Assembly: GCA_014237405.1 (NCBI GenBank)
Contig: JABZFO010000118.1
Coordinates: 1 to 47,988, forward strand
Direction: 5' to 3'
DNA from: Desulfosarcina sp.
GTDB taxonomy: Bacteria; Desulfobacterota; Desulfobacteria; Desulfobacterales; Desulfosarcinaceae
Length of the DNA stretch: 47,988 bases
In this document: in pieces, positions 17,812 through 27,700 of the stretch
Position numbering within the stretch: position 1 is the stretch's first letter
Layout: the number at the start of each line of letters is the position of its first letter
The notes under the pieces: generated by a model
The model's input: the letters and a program-made list of their open reading frames with translations, nothing else
What the model was told of the DNA's origin: nothing
Database searches by the model: none
Program-made: the position numbers and the translations under genes

Positions 17812-19293
17812 ATGCTCATCATTCCTATCTCCGGTAAAATCGGATGGAAAAATCCACCGGTCGTGACGTTGGCGCTGTTGGTGATCAATTGCCTGGTCTT
17901 TTTCCTGTTCCAGGTCAATGATGACGAATCCAGGATGGCCGCGGAGCAGTTCTACTTGACTTCCGGCCTGGTTGAAATCGAGGTGCCCCGCTATATCAGC
18001 TATCTGGAGGCGGCGGGAAAGACCACTGAGAAACATCGAAAAAACGGTGACATGGATGCGGATGCACTCATGAAAATTCATTTCGAGATGGAAGCCGATG
18101 CTGATTTTCTCAGGCACCTGATGGATGACCGGATCATCACGCCTCAGGATTCTGATTACATACAGTGGGAAATGCTCCGCCGTTCCTATGAGGAGAAACG
18201 GAACAAAAGCATCGCTTTTGCCTACGGGCTTCGCCCGGCTTACCCTCGGGCGTCCACCTTCTTTACTTACATGTTCCTGCATGGTGGCGTTGGGCATCTT
18301 GTGGGCAATATGGTGTTCTTGTGGATCCTGGGATGCATGCTGGAAATTGGGTCCGGCCGGAAGCTGTTTGTCGTCATTTATCTGGTGAGCGGGTTTTTGT
18401 CTGCCGGACTTTTTTATGTGATCTACCCGTTGAGCACTATCCCCTTGGTGGGCGCATCCGGAGCCATTGCGGGGCTCATGGGTGCCTATACGGTGCTGTA
18501 CGGCAGAAAAAAGGTCAATGTCTTCTATTCTTTGGGGTTTTACTTCAACACGGCCAAAATTCCGGCAATCGTCCTTTTGCCTGTCTGGTTGGCCAATGAG
18601 TGCTACCAACTGTTTTTCAGTGGCGTCAGCCACGTTGCCTATGTGGCTCATATCGGTGGGCTTGCCGGTGGTGCCGTACTGGCCTTTGCCGGGGAACGGT
18701 TTGTGGGCACCGTTGACCGGGACAGCTTTGAAGAAGCCTCGGAAGACAAGGTGAGTCCGCTGATGCATCAGGCCCTGGAACATATGGGCAACCTGGAAAT
18801 GCGTCAAGCCCAGGTCTTGTTTGAAGAGGTGCTGGAGTTGTCACCGAATAATCATGACGCCCTGACACACCTGTTCAATATCCACAAGCTGAATCCAGAA
18901 TCCAAGGCCTTCCACGACGCTGCCAAAAGGCTGTTGCGCGTACTGCTCACAAATAACGAGGATCATCAGGCCGCCTTGGCCTGTTACGAGACGTATTCAA
19001 GCCTTGCCCGCCGCCCGGCCTTGTCGATTCCTATATATCTTCAACTTGCCGGGATCATGGCAACGGCGGGAAGGATCGACGGGGCAGAGAAAATCGTGCT
19101 GGCCATTTTGAAGAAAAAACCGGAAACACCCGGGCTGCCTTCGAGTCTGATGAAGATTTCCCAAGCATTCCATAAAAACGGTCAAATGGATCGGTGGAAA
19201 CGATACCGAGGCTTGGTCTGCAAACGGTATCCGGATTCCGTGGAGGCCGCCATCATCTTAAGAGCCGCGGAAAAAATAAATCACCCCATCTGA
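17812..19293 (+). CDS. Rhomboid-family intramembrane serine protease with C-terminal TPR region
   Basis: A 493-residue membrane protein. A first helix (VTLALLVINCLVFFLFQV) is followed by a soluble insertion of about 110 residues. The rhomboid core follows, with MFLHGGVGHLVGNMVFLW, catalytic Ser in GASGAIAGLMGAY (near residue 219) and catalytic His in AHIGGLAGG (near 280). The C-terminal 200 residues are helical repeats of TPR type (MGNLEMRQAQVLFEEVLEL). Rhomboids cut transmembrane substrates, and the TPR tail may recruit them. It begins 5 bp after trpA and converges on the next gene with a 13-bp 3' overlap. Confidence 0.88.
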   Translation: MLIIPISGKIGWKNPPVVTLALLVINCLVFFLFQVNDDESRMAAEQFYLTSGLVEIEVPRYISYLEAAGKTTEKHRKNGDMDADALMKIHFEMEADADFLRHLMDDRIITPQDSDYIQWEMLRRSYEEKRNKSIAFAYGLRPAYPRASTFFTYMFLHGGVGHLVGNMVFLWILGCMLEIGSGRKLFVVIYLVSGFLSAGLFYVIYPLSTIPLVGASGAIAGLMGAYTVLYGRKKVNVFYSLGFYFNTAKIPAIVLLPVWLANECYQLFFSGVSHVAYVAHIGGLAGGAVLAFAGERFVGTVDRDSFEEASEDKVSPLMHQALEHMGNLEMRQAQVLFEEVLELSPNNHDALTHLFNIHKLNPESKAFHDAAKRLLRVLLTNNEDHQAALACYETYSSLARRPALSIPIYLQLAGIMATAGRIDGAEKIVLAILKKKPETPGLPSSLMKISQAFHKNGQMDRWKRYRGLVCKRYPDSVEAAIILRAAEKINHPI

Positions 19294-20723
19294 CCCAGAT
19301 AGCGCTCCACGAAAGGGATGATGTCGTGGTCGGGGTATTTTTTAACCAGGCCAGTGAGAATCTTTTTAGCCTTCTCAGGGTTCAACAGGCGGTTGTTGAA
19401 TATCTGCGCAGCCCGGAAATAGGACTTCGGCACCAGAGGATCTTGGGGATAAGCCTTGGTCAGTTGGCTGAACGCACTGATGGCTTCCTTGTTTTTTCCG
19501 GTTTCTTCGAGCCATCCTGCCAGTTTGAAAAGAGCGCCCGGTGTCGGTGAAAAATTCGGGCCTTTAGACATGCACTCAATGTAAACATCCACGGCCTCTT
19601 TTTTTTTGTCAGCATGTACCAAAAGGTCAAGGTGACTGCGCCCGTGATCCAGCATACGGTCAGTTGCGTTGGTCATCTTCAGCAAAGTGAAATATCGCTC
19701 TGAAAGCAACAGGTGGGAAATACCCTGCTCTTTTGTTTCACTCTCGATGACCCCAAGCGCACCTTCATGGTTGCCGTCTTTGATCAGTTGGTTGACCCGT
19801 TTCAACAGGCGGGTTTCCGGATCGTTCGCTTCTGCCATCGCACTATTTTCTTCGGTCTCCTGATCCTTGAAATCCTCGAAGTCCACCCGGTACCCGATAT
19901 CCTGGTGGTATTGCAGGATCACATAGCCCATGAGATGATAGGAGATGAAGGTATAGTAGATTTTGGCCAGGGTGAAGAGAAATAGTTGAAGGCTGCCGGG
20001 AAGGTATTGAATGACATGGTGAGCCAGCAGTGTGGGGGCCCCGCCGAGGATGGAGTAGAAGAAGTACATGAGCAGGTAGCCCCAGCCGATTCTTATGGCC
20101 AGTGTGACGAACATCATTGGGTTGATGGCCTGAATCAGAGATTCGGTGGTTACCAGGAGGATAATCATTGCCGGTAAAAACAAGGTGGCAAGGATAAGAA
20201 AAAGAACGCCTCCGGCCATCCCCAAGTTTGCAAATACAAACCCTGCGGCCATGAAAATGGCCACGTATATGCCGATCTGTTTGACTACCGGTCCGAGGTT
20301 TTCTGATAGGGTTTTGGCATCGAGTTTGGGTGTGGTCAGGTCGCCGCTGGCCGTGGATTGCAGTATGGCATAGGCATATTTAAAGGCGAGACCCCACACC
20401 GTAATCGAGGCCAATATCCCGATGATTCCTGGCCGCGTTAATAGTGCGGCGGCCAGTGACAGCACTATCATCAGCAGTAGCGGACGAATGGAAAATGGAT
20501 AGAGAAAAAACTGCGGCATTCGTTTCCAGAAAGGATCGATGATGTTCTCGACTCCGAGCCACTGGACTGGAATATTGCAATTTGGGCACATGTGGAGCTT
20601 TTCGCCCTGATGGTAGCCACCCATGTCCCTGACCTCCACACATTCCGGGCATAACGCCGTATTGCATTTGTCGCAATACCAGTGGGCAGGTTTGGTGGGG
20701 TGGTACTGGCAGAATTGTTTCAT
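19281..20723 (-). CDS. B-box-like zinc-finger, Yip1-like membrane and TPR protein
   Basis: A 480-residue protein with a metal-binding head (CQYHPTKPAHWYCDKCNTALC, then MCPNCNIPV). About five membrane helices follow (residues 75-265), of the Yip1 type seen in Desulfobacterota membrane proteins. The C-terminal region is TPR-like (RYFTLLKMTNATDRMLDHGR; LFKLAGWLEETGKNKEAISAF). Cys spacing suggests one or two zinc sites. Function is not known. It converges with the rhomboid gene, which has a similar membrane-plus-TPR plan, and shares 13 bp of 3' sequence with it. Confidence 0.75.
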   Translation of the reverse strand: MKQFCQYHPTKPAHWYCDKCNTALCPECVEVRDMGGYHQGEKLHMCPNCNIPVQWLGVENIIDPFWKRMPQFFLYPFSIRPLLLMIVLSLAAALLTRPGIIGILASITVWGLAFKYAYAILQSTASGDLTTPKLDAKTLSENLGPVVKQIGIYVAIFMAAGFVFANLGMAGGVLFLILATLFLPAMIILLVTTESLIQAINPMMFVTLAIRIGWGYLLMYFFYSILGGAPTLLAHHVIQYLPGSLQLFLFTLAKIYYTFISYHLMGYVILQYHQDIGYRVDFEDFKDQETEENSAMAEANDPETRLLKRVNQLIKDGNHEGALGVIESETKEQGISHLLLSERYFTLLKMTNATDRMLDHGRSHLDLLVHADKKKEAVDVYIECMSKGPNFSPTPGALFKLAGWLEETGKNKEAISAFSQLTKAYPQDPLVPKSYFRAAQIFNNRLLNPEKAKKILTGLVKKYPDHDIIPFVERYLGQMG

Positions 20724-21077
20724 CCACAGGTCTCCGTTAGCGTTTTGTTGCAGAAATTAGCGGTCATGGTGCCGCCTGCGTGATACGATTGGATCACTAA
20801 AACTTGTATATTTTTAGTATCGGTCGGTGTATCAATTTTCTAAAGCGATGGGCCGGAAGGTCCCTTAACCGATATCTCTCCATCATCGGATGAAAGGGCC
20901 GCGGAAAAAATAAAAAAGCCAGTATCCCTCCACCCTTAACCATGTCTGTGCAAATTGAAGTTTGTTCGGTGGGAAACGCTCGAAAAATGCGCAGTCGCCA
21001 ACTATTTGGCGGTGTGATTCGTACCGAAGCGATATGAATATTATATAAAAAACAATATATTAGGAGGACTCTGAATT
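20724..21077. other. Intergenic region with a small perfect hairpin
   Basis: This 354-bp stretch has no convincing gene. It contains a perfect hairpin at 20996-21011 (CGCCAA, loop CTAT, TTGGCG) and an AT-rich block (21030-21061) directly before a strong AGGAGG at 21062. I checked it for the core of the GEMM cyclic-di-GMP riboswitch and did not find it. It may be a 5' leader of the small frames that follow. Confidence 0.4.
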
Positions 21078-21206
21078 ATGGTATGCAAGTTGCTCTTTAT
21101 TCTGCGTATAAAATGTTGGTGGAACTGCCGCAGGCAGGCGCTAACGAGACATGGCGAGAACGGGGTGACGGCAAATGATAAACAAGATGATGGCCATGGT
21201 CAATAG
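21078..21206 (+). CDS. Possible small protein (42 residues)
   Basis: A perfect AGGAGG at 21062-21067 stands ten bases before an ATG that opens a basic, Cys- and Trp-containing peptide (MVCKLLFILRIKCWWNCRRQ). The frame ends at 21206. The ribosome site is the only positive evidence; the peptide has no recognised family, and the overlapping frame at 21175 may be the real product. Confidence 0.3.
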   Translation: MVCKLLFILRIKCWWNCRRQALTRHGENGVTANDKQDDGHGQ

Positions 21207-21351
21207 GGACCACCCCCGATTGAAAAAACAAAAGCCCTTTTCCCTGGAAGAGGAAAGGGCAAATGTTTTTACAATCGGAAAGGATGAGATCGGGCTGCTG
21301 GATATCGTGATTTTAGATGCGATCACGAAAAGCGAAGCCTGCAACCAGTGA
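21175..21351 (+). CDS. Possible small protein (58 residues)
   Basis: An ATG at 21175 opens a frame with protein-like composition (NRDHPRLKKQKPFSLEEER, then TIGKDEIGLLDIVILDAI). It has only a weak ribosome site and overlaps the end of the preceding small frame in a different phase. A hairpin, GCCCTTTTCC against GGAAAGGGC (one bulged T) at about 21234-21261, lies inside it and could instead be a terminator. Low confidence. Confidence 0.3.
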   Translation: MINKMMAMVNRDHPRLKKQKPFSLEEERANVFTIGKDEIGLLDIVILDAITKSEACNQ

Positions 21352-21398
21352 TTTTACGTGTGTATTCATGTTTGAAGTAGACGGACTGATAAATGCTG

Positions 21399-21629
21399 CT
21401 ATTCGATGATTTCAAGAACCGTGCGTTTTTTGACCTTTGAGGAGACGGCACTCAGAATGGTCCGCATGGCCTGGGCCGTCCTGCCTTGCTTGCCGATGAC
21501 CTTTCCCAAATCTTCTTTTGCCACCATGAGTTCCAAAACGGTGGTTTGGTTTCCTTCCACTTCCGCTACGGTAACCTGCTCGGGCTTATCCACCAATGCC
21601 CGTGCGATATAGGTGACTAATTCTTTCAT
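21399..21629 (-). CDS. khpA: KH-domain RNA-binding protein KhpA
   Basis: A 76-residue single KH domain, the full usual length of KhpA. The RNA-binding GxxG loop is at residues 46-49 in [15 protein letters not shown], preceded by the strand [12 protein letters not shown]. KhpA binds structured RNAs and, in characterised bacteria, acts with KhpB in control of cell size. I chose ATG 21629 because GGGAGA lies just upstream; a longer frame from 21680 adds a segment without homology. It stands alone here, not in the frequent rpsP-khpA-rimM context. Confidence 0.88.
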   Translation of the reverse strand: MKELVTYIARALVDKPEQVTVAEVEGNQTTVLELMVAKEDLGKVIGKQGRTAQAMRTILSAVSSKVKKRTVLEIIE

Positions 21630-22100
21630 CGTATTCTCCCTTCCAGTTGAGCTCGCAGTTGCGTTCAGTTGATTGCTCACACCTTTTCAATAAGGCAAAG
21701 ATATCCGTTTGCGATGCAACGCGGGTGTTCAGTCGATTTGTCCTGTTGAATCAAAGAATAATATGCAACCAAATAAATTATATAGATGTTAAAGCAAATC
21801 ACAATACTAAAAAATTTCGTAAATACCACGTAATTAAAACAAGTGGTTTTTAAATGCCATTGCCGAACAAGATCCGTCTCCAGACCAGACTAACGACCGA
21901 AAATCAGCCGGTCAGTTTATCCGTTTCGGTGGATGGATTGGCCGATACCAGGTGGTTTGCGCTTGTTTCCCGCAATCCAGGGTGATAAATTAATTCATTG
22001 TCCCTTGTGATGGGATAAACAGCGATTTTTTTGTAGCAAGAGCCAAACGAAGAAAAAACGGACTGTAACCGGATTCCATTGAGGTATATCACGTCAGCCC
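21630..22100. other. AT-rich intergenic region, no gene supported
   Basis: These 471 bases between khpA and the efflux operon are clearly richer in A and T than the neighbours, especially 21740-21860. They probably hold divergent promoters for both units. A 62-codon minus-strand frame with GTG start (21904-22092) has no ribosome site or recognisable similarity and is not called. Confidence 0.5.
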
Positions 22101-23531
22101 ATGAAGGACCGTTACCGATACCACCTCCTTTTGTTTGTGGGCATCTCGATGCTGATCTCGTGCAGTCCCTTCAAGCCGGCGGCCATGACTGATGCGTCGG
22201 GGGAACTCCCTGACGCATACTCACTTTACAGCGGTGAACCGGACGCGTCATCGCCATGGTGGGAATCCGTGGGTTCACCCGAACTCAGCCGTTTGATCAA
22301 TACCGCACGATCTGACAGTTTTACGCTGAAAGAGGCCTGGGCCCGACTGCAACAGGCCAGATCGCTGGCCATTCAGGCCGGTGCAGCGCTTTATCCGGAT
22401 CTGGCAGCGACCGGTTCCGTCGAATATGCTCGGCGCAGATCAAAAACCACATCCGGCGGTTCTGCAGGGGGCGAGAACTATGCCGTAGGGCTGGTCAGCA
22501 GCTATGAGATCGACCTGTGGGGCAGGGTTAGAAGCCAGCGGGAGGCAGCGTTGTTGGATGTGGGCGCTTCCCAGGCGGATTTGCACACGGCCACTGTTAC
22601 GGTGGCTGCAGAGGTGGCCGATCGCTGGGTGCGGATTATATCCCAGCGGCTTCAGAAGCAGTTGCTGGAAAAGCAGCTGGAGAATAATTTGACCTTTCTG
22701 GAACTCATCGAACTGCGGTTCAGGAAGGCCATGGTTTCCGCCTTGGACGTTTACCAGCAGAAGCAGGTGGTGGAAAACGTCCTGGCGAAAATTCCCCTGG
22801 TGGAAGCCGAAACACAATTGTTGATGCACGAACTGGCCATGCTCCTGGGACGGCCCCCCCGGGCGGATCTCGGTTTGACTCAGACAGAAATGCCGGTCAT
22901 CGGCCGGCTGCCGGCGGTAGGCCTGCCGGCCGATCTTCTGGCCAACCGACCCGACGTGAGGGCGGCCGGCATGCGGTTAAAGGCTGCCGAATGGCAGGTG
23001 GCCGCCGCCCGGGCCAACCGCCTTCCGGCGCTTCAGTTCACCGCCGGCGCCCAATACGGCCGCAGCGATTTGGATCTGCTCTTCGATACCTGGCTGCTGA
23101 GCCTGGCGGCCAACCTGACAGCACCTATTTTTGACGGCGGCCGGCGGGCGGCAGAGGTGGACCATACCCGGGCGCAGGCGGATGAAAACCTCTGGGCATA
23201 CCGCCGGACGGTGCTGACGGCAGTTAAAGAGGTGGAAGATGCCATAGAAAGTGAAACCCGCCAGCGTGAGCACATCAAGGGGCTGGAAGCCGTGAAGGCG
23301 GCTGCCCGGAAAGGACTCGAAGAGGCCATCTGGCGATATCGAAACGGGCTCAGCGACTATCTTCCGGTACTTACGCAGTTGCTGGCCGTTCAGGACCTGG
23401 AACGTAATCTGATCAGCCAGCAGGAGCTGTTGATCCTTTATCGGGTGGGACTTCACCGGGCGCTGGGCGGCGGATGGCTGGCCGATGCCGGGCACCCGGA
23501 AGTGACGGCCGGAGCAATCACTCAGGAATAA
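22101..23531 (+). CDS. RND efflux outer-membrane lipoprotein (NodT/OprM family)
   Basis: A 476-residue outer-membrane channel of the TolC superfamily. The lipoprotein signal peptide ends in the lipobox LISC (Cys21). Two repeated outer-membrane efflux domains follow, with typical landmarks YEIDLWGRVRSQREAA, PADLLANRPDVRAA and APIFDGGRR. As trimer it forms the exit duct for the pump encoded by the next two genes. It is the first gene of a three-gene unit; the adaptor begins 7 bp after its stop. Length and motifs are complete. Confidence 0.92.
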   Translation: MKDRYRYHLLLFVGISMLISCSPFKPAAMTDASGELPDAYSLYSGEPDASSPWWESVGSPELSRLINTARSDSFTLKEAWARLQQARSLAIQAGAALYPDLAATGSVEYARRRSKTTSGGSAGGENYAVGLVSSYEIDLWGRVRSQREAALLDVGASQADLHTATVTVAAEVADRWVRIISQRLQKQLLEKQLENNLTFLELIELRFRKAMVSALDVYQQKQVVENVLAKIPLVEAETQLLMHELAMLLGRPPRADLGLTQTEMPVIGRLPAVGLPADLLANRPDVRAAGMRLKAAEWQVAAARANRLPALQFTAGAQYGRSDLDLLFDTWLLSLAANLTAPIFDGGRRAAEVDHTRAQADENLWAYRRTVLTAVKEVEDAIESETRQREHIKGLEAVKAAARKGLEEAIWRYRNGLSDYLPVLTQLLAVQDLERNLISQQELLILYRVGLHRALGGGWLADAGHPEVTAGAITQE

Positions 23532-23538
23532 TGGAATA

Positions 23539-24792
23539 ATGACGCAATCGAATGAAACCGCTGTTGGGGCTAACCGTCGGAACCGATGGCGATGGGCGGC
23601 GACCTTTTTGCTCTGCCTGGTCATAATCGGTGTCGGCCTGGGCCTGGCCGAGTACATTAAAAAAACTTCACCCAAGGCGCAAAAGCGGGTTCCCGAGAGA
23701 AACATCCCGCGGGTGGAGACGCTGGCCCTATTCCCCGGTGACCATCAGGTTTCGGTGAACGCCATGGGATCGGTGGTCCCCGCGCGGGAGATGACCTTAA
23801 AATCGAGGGTTTCCGGACAGGTCGAATCCATCCATCCCGAGTTCATGGTCGGGGGATTCATTGGACAGGGTGAACGTATCCTGAAAATAGACCCCCAGGA
23901 CTACCGGCTGGCCCTTGTCCGCAAAGAGAGTCAGCTGATCAATGCCCAGTACAAACTCAAGGTGGAGATGGGGTATCAGGAAGTGGCCCAGCGGGAATGG
24001 GCACTGTTGAACACCGGCAAACCGGCAGACCCGGCGGACGTGGAACTGGCGCTTCGGAAGCCCCACCTGGCCAAGGCAAGATCGGATCTTGCGGCGGCCC
24101 GTGCAGACCTCGAACAGGCTAGGTTGAGCCTGTCTCGAACCGATATTATCGCGCCCTTCAATGCCATTGTCCGAAGCACCCACGTGGACGTGGGATCCCA
24201 GGTGTCCACCCAGGATGCAATGGCCCAGCTGGTGGGTACCGACGAATACTGGATCCAGGTGTCCCTGCCGGTGGATCGCCTTCGATGGATCCGCATCCCG
24301 GCAAACCGGTCCGAAACAGGCGCGTTGGCAACGGTTCATTATCGCGATCACCCACGCACCGGCCAAGTAATTCGGCTGCTCGGCGACCTCGAACCCCAGG
24401 GGCGCATGGCCCGTATCCTGGTGTCGGTAAAAGACCCGCTGGGACTCAACGACCCGGAACCGGACAGTCCGCCGCTGCTGATCGGCGAGTATGTCCGTGT
24501 GGAGATCCAGGGGGATCACCTCGCCGACGTCTACCGAATCCCGCAAAGCGCCCTGCGCGACAACAGTACCATCTGGCTGGTCGGTACCGATGACACGCTG
24601 CAGGTCACACCGGTGGATGCCGTATGGCGGGATGATCGCATCGTCATAATCAAAAACCGCATAAACCCGGGTGACCGCTTGATCATTTCGGACCTGGCCA
24701 CACCGGTGGACGGCATGCAGGTGGAGGCACCAAACAACGACCCGTCCAAGGATGACGCTGCATCCGGTACAGAAGATGGCAACGATGGATAG
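23539..24792 (+). CDS. RND efflux periplasmic adaptor (membrane fusion protein)
   Basis: A 417-residue adaptor with one N-terminal membrane helix (TFLLCLVIIGVGLGLAEYI). A biotinyl-lipoyl-like half domain (VVPAREMTLKSRVSGQVESI), an alpha-helical hairpin (KARSDLAAARADLEQARLSL) and the second lipoyl half (IIAPFNAIVRSTHVDVGSQV) follow, then the beta-barrel domain. It links the inner-membrane pump to the outer-membrane channel. It lies between the two and overlaps the pump gene by 8 bp, consistent with one transcript. Confidence 0.92.
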   Translation: MTQSNETAVGANRRNRWRWAATFLLCLVIIGVGLGLAEYIKKTSPKAQKRVPERNIPRVETLALFPGDHQVSVNAMGSVVPAREMTLKSRVSGQVESIHPEFMVGGFIGQGERILKIDPQDYRLALVRKESQLINAQYKLKVEMGYQEVAQREWALLNTGKPADPADVELALRKPHLAKARSDLAAARADLEQARLSLSRTDIIAPFNAIVRSTHVDVGSQVSTQDAMAQLVGTDEYWIQVSLPVDRLRWIRIPANRSETGALATVHYRDHPRTGQVIRLLGDLEPQGRMARILVSVKDPLGLNDPEPDSPPLLIGEYVRVEIQGDHLADVYRIPQSALRDNSTIWLVGTDDTLQVTPVDAVWRDDRIVIIKNRINPGDRLIISDLATPVDGMQVEAPNNDPSKDDAASGTEDGNDG

Positions 24793-27700
24793 GGATAAGC
24801 GGATTTCCCATCAGGGTGAACCGGTGCCCAAAGGCCCCATCGCCTGGATGGCCGGCCACAGTGTTGCCGCCAATCTGATGATGCTCGTCTTTCTGGTGGG
24901 AGGGTTGATCTATGCCGGCCAGATCAAAAAAGAGGTTTTTCCCGATTTCGAACTGGATTATGTCACCATCAGAGTTCCCTATCCCGGTGCCAGCCCGGAG
25001 GAGGTGGAACGGGGTCTGATCCTGGCGGTCGAGGAGGCGGTTCAGGGGATAGACGGCATCAAGGAGATCACGGCGTCCGCCAACGAAGGGTCCGGGTCGG
25101 TCACCGTCGAAATTATCGAAGGAAAGAACATTCAGCGCCTGGCCCAGGACATCCAGAGTGCGGTAGACCGGATTACCTCCTTTCCCGACGAGGCGGAAAA
25201 TCCGCGAGTGACCATCGCCCAGCGCAAACGCTATGCGGTCTCGCTGGCCCTTTACGGCTCACAGGGTGAAAAGGTGCTGCGCGAGACGGCGGAGCAGGTC
25301 AGGGACCGGTTGCTGCAATCCCCGCAAATTAACCAGGTTGAGTTTTCCGGTGTCCGGGATTACGAGATCGACATCTCCGTGCCCCAGTCCCAACTGCGGG
25401 CGTACGGCCTGACCCTGGAGCAGATCGCCCAGACCATCCGCAGGGCGGCGGTGGAACTGCCCGGTGGGTCCATCAAGACCGAAGGCGGAGACGTGCTGGT
25501 GCGAATGAAAGAGCGCCGCGATTACGGCCATGAGTTCGGCCGGATCCCCATCATCGCCAGCAACGAGGGAACCCATGTCCTGCTGTCCGATATCGCTCAG
25601 ATCACGGACGGGTTCGAAGACACGGACAGCTATGCCACCTATAACGGCCTGCCCGCCATTCTTATCAATGTCTACCGGGTGGGAGACCAGACGCCCATCG
25701 CGGTGTCCGAAGCGGTTCGGGAGAAGATGGCCGAGATCAATCCGGACCTGCCGCCGGGACTTTTCCTGGATGCCCGGAACGACCGGTCGGACATCTATCG
25801 GCAGCGCATGGACCTGATGCTGAAAAACGGGTATCTGGGACTGGCGCTGGTTTTCGTTCTGCTGGCCGTCTTCCTGGAACCGCGGCTGGCCTTCTGGGTG
25901 AGCCTCGGGATCCCCATTTCCATTATCGGCGCCCTCTTCTTCATTCCCATGGCGGGGGTGAGCATCAATATCATCTCCATGTTTGCCTTCATCATCACCC
26001 TGGGCATCGTCGTGGATGATGCCATCGTGGCCGGCGAAAACATGTACCACCACCGCCAGTCGGGAAAGCCCTGGTTTCAGGCTGCGGTGGCGGGAACCCG
26101 GGAGATCGCCACGCCGGTCACCTTCAGCGTGCTGACCAACATTGTGGCCTTTGCCCCGCTGTTCTTCGTATCGGGTTTCATGGGCAAAGTGTTCAAACAG
26201 ATCCCGGTGGTGGTGATTGCCGTCTTTGCCGTCTCCCTGATCGAGAGCCTGTTTATCTTGCCGGCCCACATCGGTCACCAGCGCCGCAGCGCCCCCACCA
26301 CCGGCCTCTTCGGCTGGCTGTTCAGGCAGCAGCGCCGCTTCAGCGACTGGTTTGCCCGCATGGTGCGGACCCGATACGGTCCCTTTCTGGATCTGGTGCT
26401 GAAGAACCGGTACATTGCCGTGAGCCTGGCAATCGCCTTGCTGCTGGTCACCATCAGTTTCGTCAGGAGCGGGCGAATGGGCTTCGAGCTGTTCCCCAAA
26501 GTGGAATCGGATTATGCCATCGTCGCCGCCACCCTGCCATACGGCACGGCGGTTCAAAAGACGGAGGCGGTGCAGCGCCAACTGGTTGAAGCCGCCAGGC
26601 AGGTGACCGCTGAAAATGGCGGGGATAAACTGGTGGAAGGCATTTTTGCCAGAATCAACGGCAACGAGGCAACCGTGAGGGTTTACCTAACCCCGCCAGG
26701 TGTTCGCCCCATCTCCACCGCGAAGCTGACCGCTCTGTGGCGGGAACACGTGGGAACCATCACCGGCCTGGAATCGTTGAAGTTCGAGTCCGATGCCGGC
26801 GGGCCCGGCCGCGGGGCCGCCATTTCCGTGGAGTTGAGCCACCGCAACGTGGACATCCTTGCCTGGGCCAGTTCGGACGTGGCGGAAGCGCTGGGCTATT
26901 TCCCCAACGTCAAGGACATTGACGACGGATACTCGCCGGGTAAGCGGCAGATAGACTTCAAGATCCGCCCCGAAGCCCGCAGCCTGGGGCTCCGATCCCA
27001 GGACGTGGCCCGGCAGGTGCGCCACGCCTACTACGGGGCCGAAGCCCTGCGCCAGCAGCGGGGGCGCAATGAAGTGCGGGTGATGGTGCGACTGCCCAAA
27101 AGTGAGCGGGTGTCCGAGCAGCAGCTGGAGGATATGGTGCTGCGGACGCCGGCCGGTATAGAGATCCCACTGATGGAGGCGGTGAGCATCCGGCGCGGGC
27201 GGGCGTACACCACCATCGACCGGCGCAACGGACGGCGGGTGGTCACCGTGACCGCCGATGCCCGGCCGCGGAGCAAGGCCGGTCAGGTGCTCAAGTCCCT
27301 TTCTGAAGAGACCCTGCCCTCGCTCCAGGCCCGATACCCGGGGCTGACCTACAGCTTCGAGGGCAGGCAGGCGGACCGGCGCGAAAGCATGCAGAGCCTG
27401 GTGAAGGGGCTGATGTTCGCCCTGCTGGTGATCTATGCCATGCTGGCCATTCCCTTCAACAGCTTTATCCAGCCGCTGATCATCATGATAGCGATTCCTT
27501 TCGGCATCGTCGGCGCGGTGATCGGGCACCTGATTATGGGTTACAGCCTCAGCCTGATGAGCATGTTCGGCGTGGTGGCCCTATCCGGGGTGGTGATCAA
27601 CGACTCGCTGGTGCTCATTGATTTTGCCAACCGGAAGCGGCGGGGTGGTGAAGGATGTCACGACGCCATCCACCATGCGGGCATCCACCGGTTTCGGCCC

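Noticed and set aside
17797..18807. 336-codon minus-strand frame opposite the rhomboid gene
   Set aside because: The plus strand has rhomboid catalytic motifs; the opposite frame has none.
25259..26581. 440-codon minus-strand frame opposite the RND transporter
   Set aside because: Composition is His/Gln/Asp-rich, typical of antisense to membrane genes; the plus strand carries the RND motifs.
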